64,000 nucleotides of DNA from CAZIOH01 sp964540815. Lineage in GTDB: Bacteria; Myxococcota_A; Polyangia; Fen-1088. The stretch is from positions 22,422 to 86,421 of the forward strand of contig CAZIOH010000016.1 of NCBI GenBank assembly GCA_964540815.1. The letters run 5' to 3'. Below are positions 1 through 8,373 of the stretch, in pieces. The stretch's first letter is position 1. Each line of letters starts with the position of its first letter. The notes below the pieces were generated by a model, which was given only the letters and a program-made list of their open reading frames with translations, did not search any database and had not been told where the DNA came from. A program made the translations under genes and the position numbers.

Positions 1-2
1 GA

Positions 3-401
3 TTACCCGATGGAGAGGGCTCGGTGTCCCTCTCGATGTTCGTAGAGATGGCCGCCCACGGCATGAACAGCACGATTGCCCACGGTCACCTTCGCCTTGG
101 ATTTGGCCAGGTCGTGCGAGAAGGCGCCGGCCTCTATCGAGGCCTTGGTCGCCAGGACCGTGAGGAACTGACCTTCCTCTCCACCACCCTCGTTGCTCTT
201 CCAGACCTCGCCTTCGGTCTTGGCTGTGACGATGGGCTTGGTGGATTCTTCTTTTCGGGACCCTCCGACTTGCTATCAGGCTCCGTCCTTGGGTGTGAGG
301 CTTCCGATCCCAACTTCCTTCTGCCCAAAGGTTCGTTCTTTGCTGACACTTGCGCTGGGGTCGGGCGCGGAAAAGCTCGACTTCCTCTCTTCGTCCGCCA
401 T
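3..401 (-). pseudogene. Small ORF downstream of vgrG, split by tandem stop codons
   Basis: An ATG at 401, 7 nt after the vgrG stop, opens a frame that would give about 132 residues up to a TAA at 3-5. It is interrupted by two consecutive stops, TGA then TAG, at 273-278. The first part is 41 residues (starts MADEERKSSF). The second part, about 89 codons, has no good start of its own and ends in AVHAVGGHLYEHREGHRALS. Third positions on both sides of the stops favour G/C, which suggests a once-continuous gene. A pair of compensating frameshifts would also bypass the stops. The product is not recognised. Its position directly behind vgrG would fit a spike-associated cargo or adaptor protein, but that is inference. 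It could also be two unrelated non-coding stretches or a local sequencing error. Confidence 0.4.
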
Positions 402-408
402 TTTGGAC

Positions 409-2202
409 CTACGGCGAGTTGAGCTTGATCATGGCGCCTTGGAGGGTGATGTTCCCGGTCTTGTCGATGTGGATGATGGCACTTCCGACCTGAATGAAGA
501 TGTCGCTCTTGGCCTTGAGGTTCAGGACGTCGGCCATGAGATTGTACTGCTGCTCGACGGTGATGTTCTTGTTGCCGCCCTTGACGGTCGTGTCATCGAA
601 CTTCTGGACCGTGGTCTCCCGACCGCCTCCGTAGGTCTCGGTCAGCTGGTTGGTGACCATGATGGTCTGGTTGTTCTTGATCAGCGTCGATTGGTCCTTC
701 TCGGCCTGGACGTGCAGGCTCTCGGAGCCCTTCTTGTCCTCGAAGCGGATCTCGTTGAAGTTGTCGGGTGACCCGCTCTTGGTGCTCCGGGTCTTGATCC
801 CGCTCTGGGTCTGGTTCGTGGTGAGCTCGTAGGGGGGCATCTGGTCGGCGTTGTACATCTGCCCGACGACGATCGGGCGATCGGGGTCGCCCTCCAGGAA
901 GTGGACGACGACTTCTTGGCCTATGCGCGGGGTGTAGATGCTTCCCCAGCGCGAGCCGGCCCAGCTTTGAGCCACCCGCACCCAGCACGAGCTGTTCTCG
1001 TCCCCCTTGCCCTCCCGGTCCCAGGGAAACTGGACCTTGATCCGGCCATACTTGTCGGTCCAGATCTCTTCGCCTTTCTTGCCGACCACCAACGCCGTCT
1101 GGGGACCATCCACCCTCGGCTTGTGAGCCGTGAGCCGCGGGCGATACGGCGTCTTGCTCGGGATCAAGGTGTATTCGCCCCCAAACTCCTCTTCCTGTCC
1201 GCTTCCGGACTCGTAGGCGTTGGTGTCGAGGTGATAGCTCGCCGAAACGATCAGGTACTCCTGGTTCTGATCTTCGCGTGGATAGAGGCTGAGCGTGAAG
1301 AGCGCGCCCGCCGAGAGCCCCATGACGTTCCCTCCCGCAGTGCCCACCTCGTAGTCCGCCTGGTTCGCTTCGAGGCGCACCTTGACCTGGGTCTGGCCAT
1401 CTGCGCTGGTGAGGTACTCCCCCGGGTACTCGAACGTCTCGAATGACGCCAGACTGTGCGGAGCCGGCATCTGGAGCTTGGCGGTCAAGTCGGCCTTGGG
1501 CTTGGTGAAGTCGTAGTCGGTGGTGGCATACCCACCCGGCCGCATCTGCCGGCCGACAGACCAAGTCGACAGGTGGTCGCGCTTTCGGCGGTCCGAGTTG
1601 TAGGGCGGATAGTACGGGATGGTCTCGTAATTGGGTGCCGGGGCGTGCGCACCGACCGAATCCGCGAGCACCAATGTATGCTTGCCTTCCTTGTGCTCGA
1701 AGAAGTAGTAGATGCCCTCTTGCTCGAGCAACCGGCTCGTGTAGTTGAAATCACTCTCGCGGTACTGGACGGAATATGTCCAGGTCCGATACGAGCCCGT
1801 CAGCGACTCGCGAAAGTCGGTGAACCCCGCCTCCCGCCAGACCTGCTTGACGATGTCGGGGACCGTCTTGTTCTGAAAGATCCGGCAGTTCGAGCCAAGG
1901 GACAGGAGCCAGAACCAGGGTCGAAGGCTCATCTCGTAGCGCGCGTAGTCGCCCGCCGACCCCACGTAGGAAAAGGACGTGACGTATCCGTTGAAATACC
2001 GCATCCCTCCCGCCGACTGCGCGACCTCGACCGTCGCTGTCTGGCCCAGCAGAGCTGACAGGTCGATATCAGGCTTGAGGCTGGAGAGAGTGACCTTGTA
2101 GTCGAAGGGCATCCCCAGGGTTTCGTGACCCTCCAACCGCTCGAAGAGAAGCACGTCTGGCCCGAGCGGCGTCGTGATCTTGATGTTCCGTTCGTTCGTC
2201 AT
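409..2202 (-). CDS. vgrG: Type VI secretion spike protein VgrG (TssI)
   Basis: VgrG forms the trimeric spike at the tip of the T6SS tube and carries effectors into target cells. The protein of about 597 residues starts with the typical VgrG/gp27-like hub (ITTPLGPDVLLFERLEGHE) and continues through the gp5-like OB-fold region (WVRVAQSWAGSRWGSIYTPRIGQEV). It ends in a short beta-needle (ITLQGAMIKLNSP) with no extra C-terminal domain, so it is a plain VgrG and not an evolved one. The frame is open to a GTG at 2214, but ATG 2202 is preceded by GGGGGAG and is the better start. The gene lies about 2 kb from the main minus-strand T6SS block, separated by a degraded GH19 gene and an opposite-strand gene. 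It is therefore probably transcribed from its own promoter in 2203-2493. Confidence 0.95.
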   Translation of the reverse strand: MTNERNIKITTPLGPDVLLFERLEGHETLGMPFDYKVTLSSLKPDIDLSALLGQTATVEVAQSAGGMRYFNGYVTSFSYVGSAGDYARYEMSLRPWFWLLSLGSNCRIFQNKTVPDIVKQVWREAGFTDFRESLTGSYRTWTYSVQYRESDFNYTSRLLEQEGIYYFFEHKEGKHTLVLADSVGAHAPAPNYETIPYYPPYNSDRRKRDHLSTWSVGRQMRPGGYATTDYDFTKPKADLTAKLQMPAPHSLASFETFEYPGEYLTSADGQTQVKVRLEANQADYEVGTAGGNVMGLSAGALFTLSLYPREDQNQEYLIVSASYHLDTNAYESGSGQEEEFGGEYTLIPSKTPYRPRLTAHKPRVDGPQTALVVGKKGEEIWTDKYGRIKVQFPWDREGKGDENSSCWVRVAQSWAGSRWGSIYTPRIGQEVVVHFLEGDPDRPIVVGQMYNADQMPPYELTTNQTQSGIKTRSTKSGSPDNFNEIRFEDKKGSESLHVQAEKDQSTLIKNNQTIMVTNQLTETYGGGRETTVQKFDDTTVKGGNKNITVEQQYNLMADVLNLKAKSDIFIQVGSAIIHIDKTGNITLQGAMIKLNSP

Positions 2203-2493
2203 GAGCTCCCCCACGTGTCCCAGTAGCGCACTCCCCCGCCATCAGAATCACGCGCTCCCTTAACTATCCGATTTGCCACCGTGTGTGAAGCACCGCCCAC
2301 TGAGACCCGCCATGGCTCATGTATTCGGATCGATCTGGGGTGAAGTTGCGTACGGACCAACTTGCCCGGATGCAGGCCGCAAACGCCCGGCAATGCAACG
2401 GGCCCGGTGTTGAATCGTTGGCTGATATCGGCCGAGCGGCATCGAGGCCTTGCGGGGGATCGTGGGACGACTTGCGAGCCTCGCGGACGGTGA

Positions 2494-3096
2494 TTGTTTT
2501 TGGCTCTTGGCGTGTTTGTCTTACCGCGAGATGGTGTCGCACTCACGGACCTGTTTGCTCGCAACTCGTCTGAATCAGACGATGATTTCATGGTCCGCGT
2601 GCTGGGAGGCTCGTCGGAGTTGGCCCAGAAGGTGGTCCGCTCCACCGAGCTCGCGAACGGCAACGTCACCCTCATAGGGTTCGCAGCAGCCGAAGATCAA
2701 TCATTGGTCGGGCACATTTTGATTGAGATCGCGTCAGGTAGGTACAGGCATGTGCAGTTCCCCAGCTGTGACGAAGAGGGTGGCTGGCCGACCCTCCTGG
2801 CTGTGTTCTTCGCCCGAACCACCAAGGGCGGGGGCCGCGACCTGGCGGTGCTCTGCAGCTGGGACGTTAGACACCTCGAGGTCGATGGCACGGACTACGG
2901 CGCCGAGTTCTACCGATTCAAGGAACGAGATCGGAAATGGTCGTGGAGCCGAATCAAAGATCTCAACGCGAAGTTCGAGACTGCCGACTTGGTTCGTGTC
3001 GACGTACGCGGCAAGGTCGCTGGCCGAGAGAAGGCCAAGTTCAAGACTGTTGCCGAGGTCAAAAAAATGCTGACGAACATGGGACTCAATCAGTGA
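2494..3096 (+). CDS. Secreted hypothetical protein, possible T6SS immunity protein
   Basis: The product of about 200 residues is not a recognised family. It starts with a hydrophobic stretch (LALGVFVLPRDGVA) like the core of a signal peptide but without the usual positive residues before it. The only in-frame start is TTG 2494, directly after a TGA. The frame just upstream reads a more convincing signal-peptide N-region (RASRTVIV), which would join if one T were removed from the run at 2496-2500, so the true start may be lost by a 1-nt frameshift. The body has two Cys (FPSC, LCSW) and a segment LAVLCSWDVRHLEVDGTDYG that resembles, from memory, periplasmic immunity-like proteins beside peptidoglycan-cutting T6SS effectors. 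It converges on the broken GH19 gene, with 2 nt between the stops. Immunity function is inference from context. Confidence 0.6.
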   Translation: MFLALGVFVLPRDGVALTDLFARNSSESDDDFMVRVLGGSSELAQKVVRSTELANGNVTLIGFAAAEDQSLVGHILIEIASGRYRHVQFPSCDEEGGWPTLLAVFFARTTKGGGRDLAVLCSWDVRHLEVDGTDYGAEFYRFKERDRKWSWSRIKDLNAKFETADLVRVDVRGKVAGREKAKFKTVAEVKKMLTNMGLNQ

Positions 3097-3098
3097 CG

Positions 3099-3769
3099 TC
3101 AGAACCAGCCGCCAAGACGAGCCGCAGACAACGACATGGTCAGGTCTACCAAAATTCCACGACACAAGGCGTCGAGCGCGTGCTTGCGGTAGATCTCCCG
3201 CTTTGGGAAGCTATCCAGCGTCTTGTTTACGCGCAACGATACCCCCTTGTACCTGGCATCGTCGGCCAATTCGTTGAGACCGCGCTTCTTCCAGTACCAA
3301 GCCGCCGACATAGCGCATATTCGGGAGTCGCCAGGAGATCGGGATGCTTGACGAAATCCACTTTGAGCTCCTTTGCAAGCTCGGCGTAGTTGGATTTCCA
3401 GTCAGTTGGATGAGCCCACGTCCCCGGTATTTCCAGCCATCTCCGGTGGTTGATTCTCCGTTGCCAAGCTTGTTCGCGTAGACCTTGTTGGCCAAGGCCT
3501 CTGGCTTGTTGACATAGGCCTCGGCCTCTTTGTCGGTTTTGATGGCCTTGAAAAGGTGGTTGATCCTCTCCGGCTTCCTATAATGGAGGTCTTCTTCGAG
3601 ACGATGCAAGCCGCCTGATTCAAGCGCAATATGTCCCAAGAAGGCGGCCATGCGCCGGGCGGAGGGTGATTTCGTACTTGCGGCAGGCGACGTTCAGCGG
3701 CTCGACCCACCTGCTCGCGACCGGCCCGCTCACGCCGGCCATGGCTTGTCTCAGCAGGGGGACGGTCAA
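3099..3769 (-). pseudogene. GH19 chitinase/lysozyme-family gene broken by about three frameshifts
   Basis: GH19-type lysins cut peptidoglycan or chitin and are used as phage endolysins and as T6SS effectors. Pieces of one domain appear in order but in different frames. The N-terminal piece LTVPLLRQAMAG...NVACRKYEIT runs from about 3769. The catalytic core follows from ATG 3651 (MAAFLGHIALESGG, then YRGRGLIQLTG). Next comes a piece in another frame (NYAELAKELKVDFVKHPDLL, then ATPEYA). The last piece lies in 3099-3311 (MSAAWYWKKRGLNELADDAR, ending RVNKTLDSFPKREIYRKHAL). Restoring the family pattern needs one base removed near 3655, one added near 3396 and one added near 3312. The surrounding 60 kb reads cleanly, so real decay is more likely than sequencing error. 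If intact it would be a plausible VgrG-delivered effector matched to the convergent gene at 2494. Confidence 0.8.
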
Positions 3770-4160
3770 CCCACCATTGACCGCCTCGCGTTCCAAGGAC
3801 CGTCGGAGGGACGCGTCCAATACCGGTGCGGCGGTGGCGTGGTACCTCGGAGGCGGAGGCCGTCGCCGTGGAGTCAGATGCCTGGTTCCGGTGGTGTGAA
3901 AGGAAGCCAACCAATTCCCTCCGGCGAGTGGAACCGGCAAGACCAGATGCCGATGTGCCGGAGCCACGGGGAATCCGAACGTCGGCTCTTCGAGGTGCAA
4001 ATAGAGACCGAGAGGACCGACCTGCCGAACACCCATGTTGTAACTATTGCCGAACCTCGCAGGCGAGCGCAAGCGTAGAGCGCCGCCACAGACTGCATCT
4101 CGGGGATCGGCCCCCCAAGCACCTTGGCTTTCTCTCCGGGCCACGGGTGCCCTTCGAAAA
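3770..4160. other. Gene-poor stretch between the GH19 remnant and the TPR-methyltransferase
   Basis: This 391-bp stretch has lower GC than the T6SS genes. All three minus-strand frames hold fragments, the longest continuing the N-terminal GH19 piece up to 4144. A segment reading GPLGLYLHLEEPTFGFPVAP looks protein-like, but I do not recognise it and it cannot be joined to a start. It may be the eroded N-terminal part of the GH19 gene or of another effector-module gene. No promoter or hairpin stands out. Confidence 0.4.
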
Positions 4161-5528
4161 TCAGCCGTGAATCGGACTCTCGGCCGTGACGACGTAACCT
4201 TCGACCGGCTGTAGGTTTTCGATTCTCAGGTGTGCGGGGTTGATGGCCCGCGGTGCGAGACCGGCGGCGGCGAGAGCGGCTCGCAGGTATTCCTCGCTGT
4301 GGCTGTAGCGGCCGTGGGGGCTGAGGTGGTAACCCTCGTGCGGGACGTCCGGGGCACGCTCGACGGTGAAGACGAGGTGGCCGCCCTGGCGGAGGGAGCC
4401 GGCGGCGGCGGCGAGGGGGGCTGCCAGATCGCCGAAGTAGACTAGCGTGTCGGCGGAGACGATGAGGTCGAAGGCGGCGGGGTGGGCGCGCAGGTAGGCG
4501 GTGAGCTCGGCGGTGTCGAGGGCGTCGTAGGTGGCGCGCTCCTCGGCCTTGGCGAGCATGGCGCTCGACAGATCGACGCCCACCAGGTGGCGGGCAAAGG
4601 GGCGCAGGAGAGGGCCGCAGAGGCCCGTGCCGGCGCCGGCGTCGAGCACGTCGAGGGTGCCAGCCGGTGGGCCGAGCGCGGCGGCGACGGCCTGGGCGAC
4701 CAGGGCGGGTGCCTGGTACTTCAGGCGCTCGAGGACCAGGTCGAAGCTGTTGGCGAAGGAGTCGAAGGTGCGCTCCACGAACTCGTCCGAGGCCCGAATC
4801 GGCACCTCCCGGCCAGAGCAGGCCGCCACCATGTGGCGGGCCACCGCGCTCTGCGGCTCCAGGGCCAGCCAGCGCTCGTAGATCTCGCGGGCATCGCCGA
4901 TCCGCCCCAGCGTGTAGAGGGTGGCGCCGACGCGTCGGTAGGACTCGCCGTCGTAGGGCATGAGCGCGAGCGCCCGCTGGTAGGCGGTCAGGGCCTCGCC
5001 GGTGCGTCCAGCGTCTCGCATCAAGCTCCCGAGGTTGTGGTAAGCGCCGCCGTGCCCGGGATCGAGGCTCAGCGCCTGCCGCAGGGCGGCCTCCGCCCCC
5101 GGCCCATCGCCGAGCCGCCGCAAGACCACCCCGAGGTTGGCGTGGGCGCCCGCAAAGTCGGGACGAAGGGCCACCACCTGCCGGTACTCGGCCTCGGCTT
5201 CGGCCAGGCGACCGGCGTGGAGCAACATGTTTCCGAGGTTGTTCCGAGCGTCTGCGTTCGTCGGGGTGAGCGCGACAGCGCGCCCGACGAGCTCGAGCGC
5301 GTCGCCGTGTCGTCCCTGCTGATGCATGGAGAGGCCGAGGAGATGAATCGCATCCGGATGGTCCGGCTCCGCCCCGAGGACACGCTCGTAGATCTCGCTG
5401 GCCGCGTCGAGAAAGCCCTGCTTGTGCAGCCCCACCGCCAGATCCATCGCCTCGGCCAGGCTGAGCGCCGCCGCCGGACGCTCGCCCGTGCTCACCACCT
5501 CGGCCCCGTCGCCTCCCACGTTGGTCAT
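4161..5528 (-). CDS. TPR-repeat SAM-dependent methyltransferase
   Basis: The 455-residue protein has about six tetratricopeptide repeats in residues 27-235 (pattern A..NLG..L...G...EA...Y..AL.L.P) and then a class I methyltransferase domain. SAM motif I is VLDAGAGTGLCG at 293-304, and the acidic end of strand 2 is LVGVDLSSAML. The substrate is unknown; TPR-methyltransferases of this layout modify either proteins or small molecules. It lies 44 nt downstream of clpV on the same strand, so it is probably the last gene of the T6SS operon. That suggests a T6SS accessory role, such as modifying a structural part or effector, but no core T6SS function is known for it. ATG 5528 was chosen as the first good start after clpV. 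Confidence 0.85.
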   Translation of the reverse strand: MTNVGGDGAEVVSTGERPAAALSLAEAMDLAVGLHKQGFLDAASEIYERVLGAEPDHPDAIHLLGLSMHQQGRHGDALELVGRAVALTPTNADARNNLGNMLLHAGRLAEAEAEYRQVVALRPDFAGAHANLGVVLRRLGDGPGAEAALRQALSLDPGHGGAYHNLGSLMRDAGRTGEALTAYQRALALMPYDGESYRRVGATLYTLGRIGDAREIYERWLALEPQSAVARHMVAACSGREVPIRASDEFVERTFDSFANSFDLVLERLKYQAPALVAQAVAAALGPPAGTLDVLDAGAGTGLCGPLLRPFARHLVGVDLSSAMLAKAEERATYDALDTAELTAYLRAHPAAFDLIVSADTLVYFGDLAAPLAAAAGSLRQGGHLVFTVERAPDVPHEGYHLSPHGRYSHSEEYLRAALAAAGLAPRAINPAHLRIENLQPVEGYVVTAESPIHG

Positions 5529-5572
5529 CTCCTGCCCATCCGGATCTCCTCGGCCGTCGCCGTCGCCTCCGC

Positions 5573-8311
5573 TTACTCGAAGGCGTACTGGAAGTCGCCG
5601 TCCGGCGCCGTGACGGCCACCCGCGCGATCGGGCGGCCCTCCATGGTGCGGGTGAGGATCTCGAGGCTGATGCGCGGCAGCAACGTGTTGGTCAGGATGG
5701 CGTCGATCATCCGCCCGCCGCTCTCGAGCTCGGTGCAGCGGCTGACGATCAGCTTGACCACCTGATCGTCGTAGGTGAACGGGATCCGGTGCGATTCGGC
5801 GACCCGACGGGCCACCCGGCCCAGCTGCAAGCGCGCGATGTTGCCGACCATCTCGTCGCTGAGTGGATAGTACGGGATGGTCACGATGCGCCCGAGCAGC
5901 GCCGCCGGAAACGTCTTCAGCATCGGCTCGCGCAGCGCCTTGGCGATCCCCTCGGGCTCAGGCAGGAGCTCGGGGTCCTTGCACATGTTCATGATGAGGT
6001 CGCTGCCCACGTTCGACGTGAGGATGATGAGGGTGTTCTTGAAGTCGATGAGCCGGCCCTCGCCGTCCTCCATGAACCCCTTGTCGAACACCTGGAAGAA
6101 GATCTCGTGGACGTCGGAGTGCGCCTTCTCGACCTCGTCGAGCAGCACCACGCTGTACGGGCGTCGTCGCACCGCCTCGGTCAGCACGCCACCCTCCCCG
6201 TAGCCGACGTATCCCGGGGGGGCTCCCTTCAGCGTCGAGACCGTGTGCGCCTCCTGGAACTCGCTCATGTTGATGGTGATCAGGTTCTGCTCGCCGCCGT
6301 AGAGGGTCTCGGCCAGCGCCAGGGCCGTCTCGGTCTTTCCCACCCCCGAGGGTCCGGCCAGCATGAAGACCCCGATGGGTTTCCCAGGGTTCTCGATGCC
6401 GGCGCGCGAGGTCTGGATGCGCCGGGTGATCATCTCGAGCGCATGGCCCTGGCCGATCACCCTCTGCCCGAGCGTGCCCGCCAGCTTGAGCACCGTCTCG
6501 ATCTCGTTCTTGACCATGCGACCGACCGGGATCCCGGTCCAGTCGCCGACGACCGAGGCCACCGCCTGCTCGTCGACGATGGGCAGGATCAGGGGGTGCT
6601 GACCCTGCAGGCTCACGAGCTGCTCCTGGAGCCCCCGCAGCTTCTCGAGCAAGGCCGGTCGCTGCGTGGCGCTCGCTGCGGTGGCCTTGTCCGCGACCGC
6701 CGGTACGGCGCCCTTCTCGGGGGACAGCTCCGCTCGCTTCTCGAGCTTGCTCGCGGTCCCCTCCACCGCCTCGGTGTGGCCCCGCAGGGTCTTGCGGAGG
6801 TCCAGGATCTGGTCGACCAGTGCCTTCTCGGCCTTCCAGCGCGCCTCGAGCTCGCCGAGCCGGGTCTTCTCGGCGTCCAGCTTGGCGCGCACGGCGGCGT
6901 TGCGCGCGGTCGCGTCCCACCCCGCGGCGTGCTCGCGCCCGAGGATGCCGAGCTCGGTCTCGAGGCCTTGAATGCGACTGCGGCTGTCCTGCACCTCCGC
7001 CGGGACCGCGTGCTGGCTGATCGCCACCCGTGCACACGCGGTGTCGAGCAGGCTGACGGCCTTGTCGGGCAGCTGTCGCGCCGGTATGTAGCGGTGCGAC
7101 AGCTTGACGGCCGCTTCGAGGGCTGCGTCCAGCACCTGGACGCGGTGGTGGGCCTCCAGCGTCGACGCCATGCCGCGCATCATGAGCAAGGCCTTGTCCT
7201 CGGTGGGCTCGGGCACCTGGACGACCTGGAATCGTCGGGTGAGCGCCGGATCCTTCTCGATGTGCTTCTTGTACTCGGCCCAGGTGGTGGCAGCGATGGT
7301 CCGCAGCTTTCCGCGCGCCAGGGCCGGCTTCAAGAGGTTGGCGGCGTCGCCGGTCCCGGCGGCACCCCCGGCCCCGACCAGGGTGTGGGCCTCGTCGATG
7401 AAGAGGATGATGGGCGTCGGCGAGGACTGAACCTCGTCGATCACCTGACGCAGCCGGTTCTCGAACTCGCCCTTCATGCTGGCGCCCGCCTGGAGCAATC
7501 CGACGTCGAGCGCGCGCAGGCTGACATCCTTGAGGGGCGGGGGGACGTCGCCCGAGGCGATGCGCAACGCGAACCCTTCCACCACCGCCGTCTTGCCCAC
7601 GCCGGCCTCGCCGGTGAGGATCGGGTTGTTCTGGCGCCTCCGCATCAGGATGTCGACGATCTGACGGATCTCCTCGTCGCGCCCCGCGATGGGATCGATC
7701 TCCCCCTTGCGGGCCCGCTCGGTCAGATCGACCGAGAACCGCTTCAGGCCTTCCTGCTTTCCCATCTCGGCTGGCGGCATGGCGCCGCTCGCCTCGCCGG
7801 GGCCGGCGCTCCCGGCGGACGAGGTCAGCGACGTCTCCGGCGATCCGCCGGCGATGGCGTCGAATTGCTCCGCCAGCCGGTCGATCTTGATCTTGTCGAA
7901 CTCCCGCGACATTGCGGGCAGCGCGTTGCGCAGACCCGCGGTCTTCAGCATGCCGATGAGCAGGTGCCCGGTCCTGACCTGCTTGTCGCCAAACATCAGG
8001 CTGCCGTAGACCCAGCCGCGCTCGACCGCCTCCTCGACGTGCGCGGACAGATCGGAGATCGAGGTCGCCCCGCGGGGCAACCGGTCGAGCGCGTCGGTCA
8101 TGTCGCGGGCCAATCGGGAGGCATCCAGCTGGAACTCCCGAACGATCCGGTGCAGGTCCGAGTCTGGCTGCTGGAGGATCTGGTGGAACCAGTGCACCAG
8201 CTCCACGTACGGGTTTCCGCGCAGCTTGCAGAAAACCGTCGCGCTCTCGATGGACTTGTACCCCAGGCTGTTGAGCTTCCCGAACAGGGCCACGCGGCTG
8301 ATCTCGGACAT
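5573..8311 (-). CDS. clpV: T6SS sheath-recycling AAA+ ATPase ClpV (TssH)
   Basis: ClpV unfolds the contracted TssB/TssC sheath in the cytoplasm so that the subunits can be reused. The 912-residue length and order fit the family. A Clp-N domain (residues 1-160) binds sheath protein. The first AAA module has Walker A GEAGVGKT at 234-241 and Walker B ILFIDEAHT at 302-310. The coiled-coil middle domain spans about 440-570. The second AAA module has GPSGVGKT at 653-660. The start MSEISRVALFGKLNSLGYKS is typical of ClpV rather than ClpB. It sits 62 nt after tssG and is followed at 44 nt by the TPR-methyltransferase, consistent with one operon. Confidence 0.96.
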   Translation of the reverse strand: MSEISRVALFGKLNSLGYKSIESATVFCKLRGNPYVELVHWFHQILQQPDSDLHRIVREFQLDASRLARDMTDALDRLPRGATSISDLSAHVEEAVERGWVYGSLMFGDKQVRTGHLLIGMLKTAGLRNALPAMSREFDKIKIDRLAEQFDAIAGGSPETSLTSSAGSAGPGEASGAMPPAEMGKQEGLKRFSVDLTERARKGEIDPIAGRDEEIRQIVDILMRRRQNNPILTGEAGVGKTAVVEGFALRIASGDVPPPLKDVSLRALDVGLLQAGASMKGEFENRLRQVIDEVQSSPTPIILFIDEAHTLVGAGGAAGTGDAANLLKPALARGKLRTIAATTWAEYKKHIEKDPALTRRFQVVQVPEPTEDKALLMMRGMASTLEAHHRVQVLDAALEAAVKLSHRYIPARQLPDKAVSLLDTACARVAISQHAVPAEVQDSRSRIQGLETELGILGREHAAGWDATARNAAVRAKLDAEKTRLGELEARWKAEKALVDQILDLRKTLRGHTEAVEGTASKLEKRAELSPEKGAVPAVADKATAASATQRPALLEKLRGLQEQLVSLQGQHPLILPIVDEQAVASVVGDWTGIPVGRMVKNEIETVLKLAGTLGQRVIGQGHALEMITRRIQTSRAGIENPGKPIGVFMLAGPSGVGKTETALALAETLYGGEQNLITINMSEFQEAHTVSTLKGAPPGYVGYGEGGVLTEAVRRRPYSVVLLDEVEKAHSDVHEIFFQVFDKGFMEDGEGRLIDFKNTLIILTSNVGSDLIMNMCKDPELLPEPEGIAKALREPMLKTFPAALLGRIVTIPYYPLSDEMVGNIARLQLGRVARRVAESHRIPFTYDDQVVKLIVSRCTELESGGRMIDAILTNTLLPRISLEILTRTMEGRPIARVAVTAPDGDFQYAFE

Positions 8312-8373
8312 GTGCTTGCTCCCCTCTCTCTATCGACTCGACGCTCGTCTACCAGATGATGGCCGGGACCGCT

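Noticed and set aside
5789..8359. 856-residue plus-strand open frame opposite clpV
   Set aside because: It is Arg/Gly/Leu-rich with no domain, and runs exactly antisense to a certain clpV gene. Long antisense frames are expected in GC-rich DNA.
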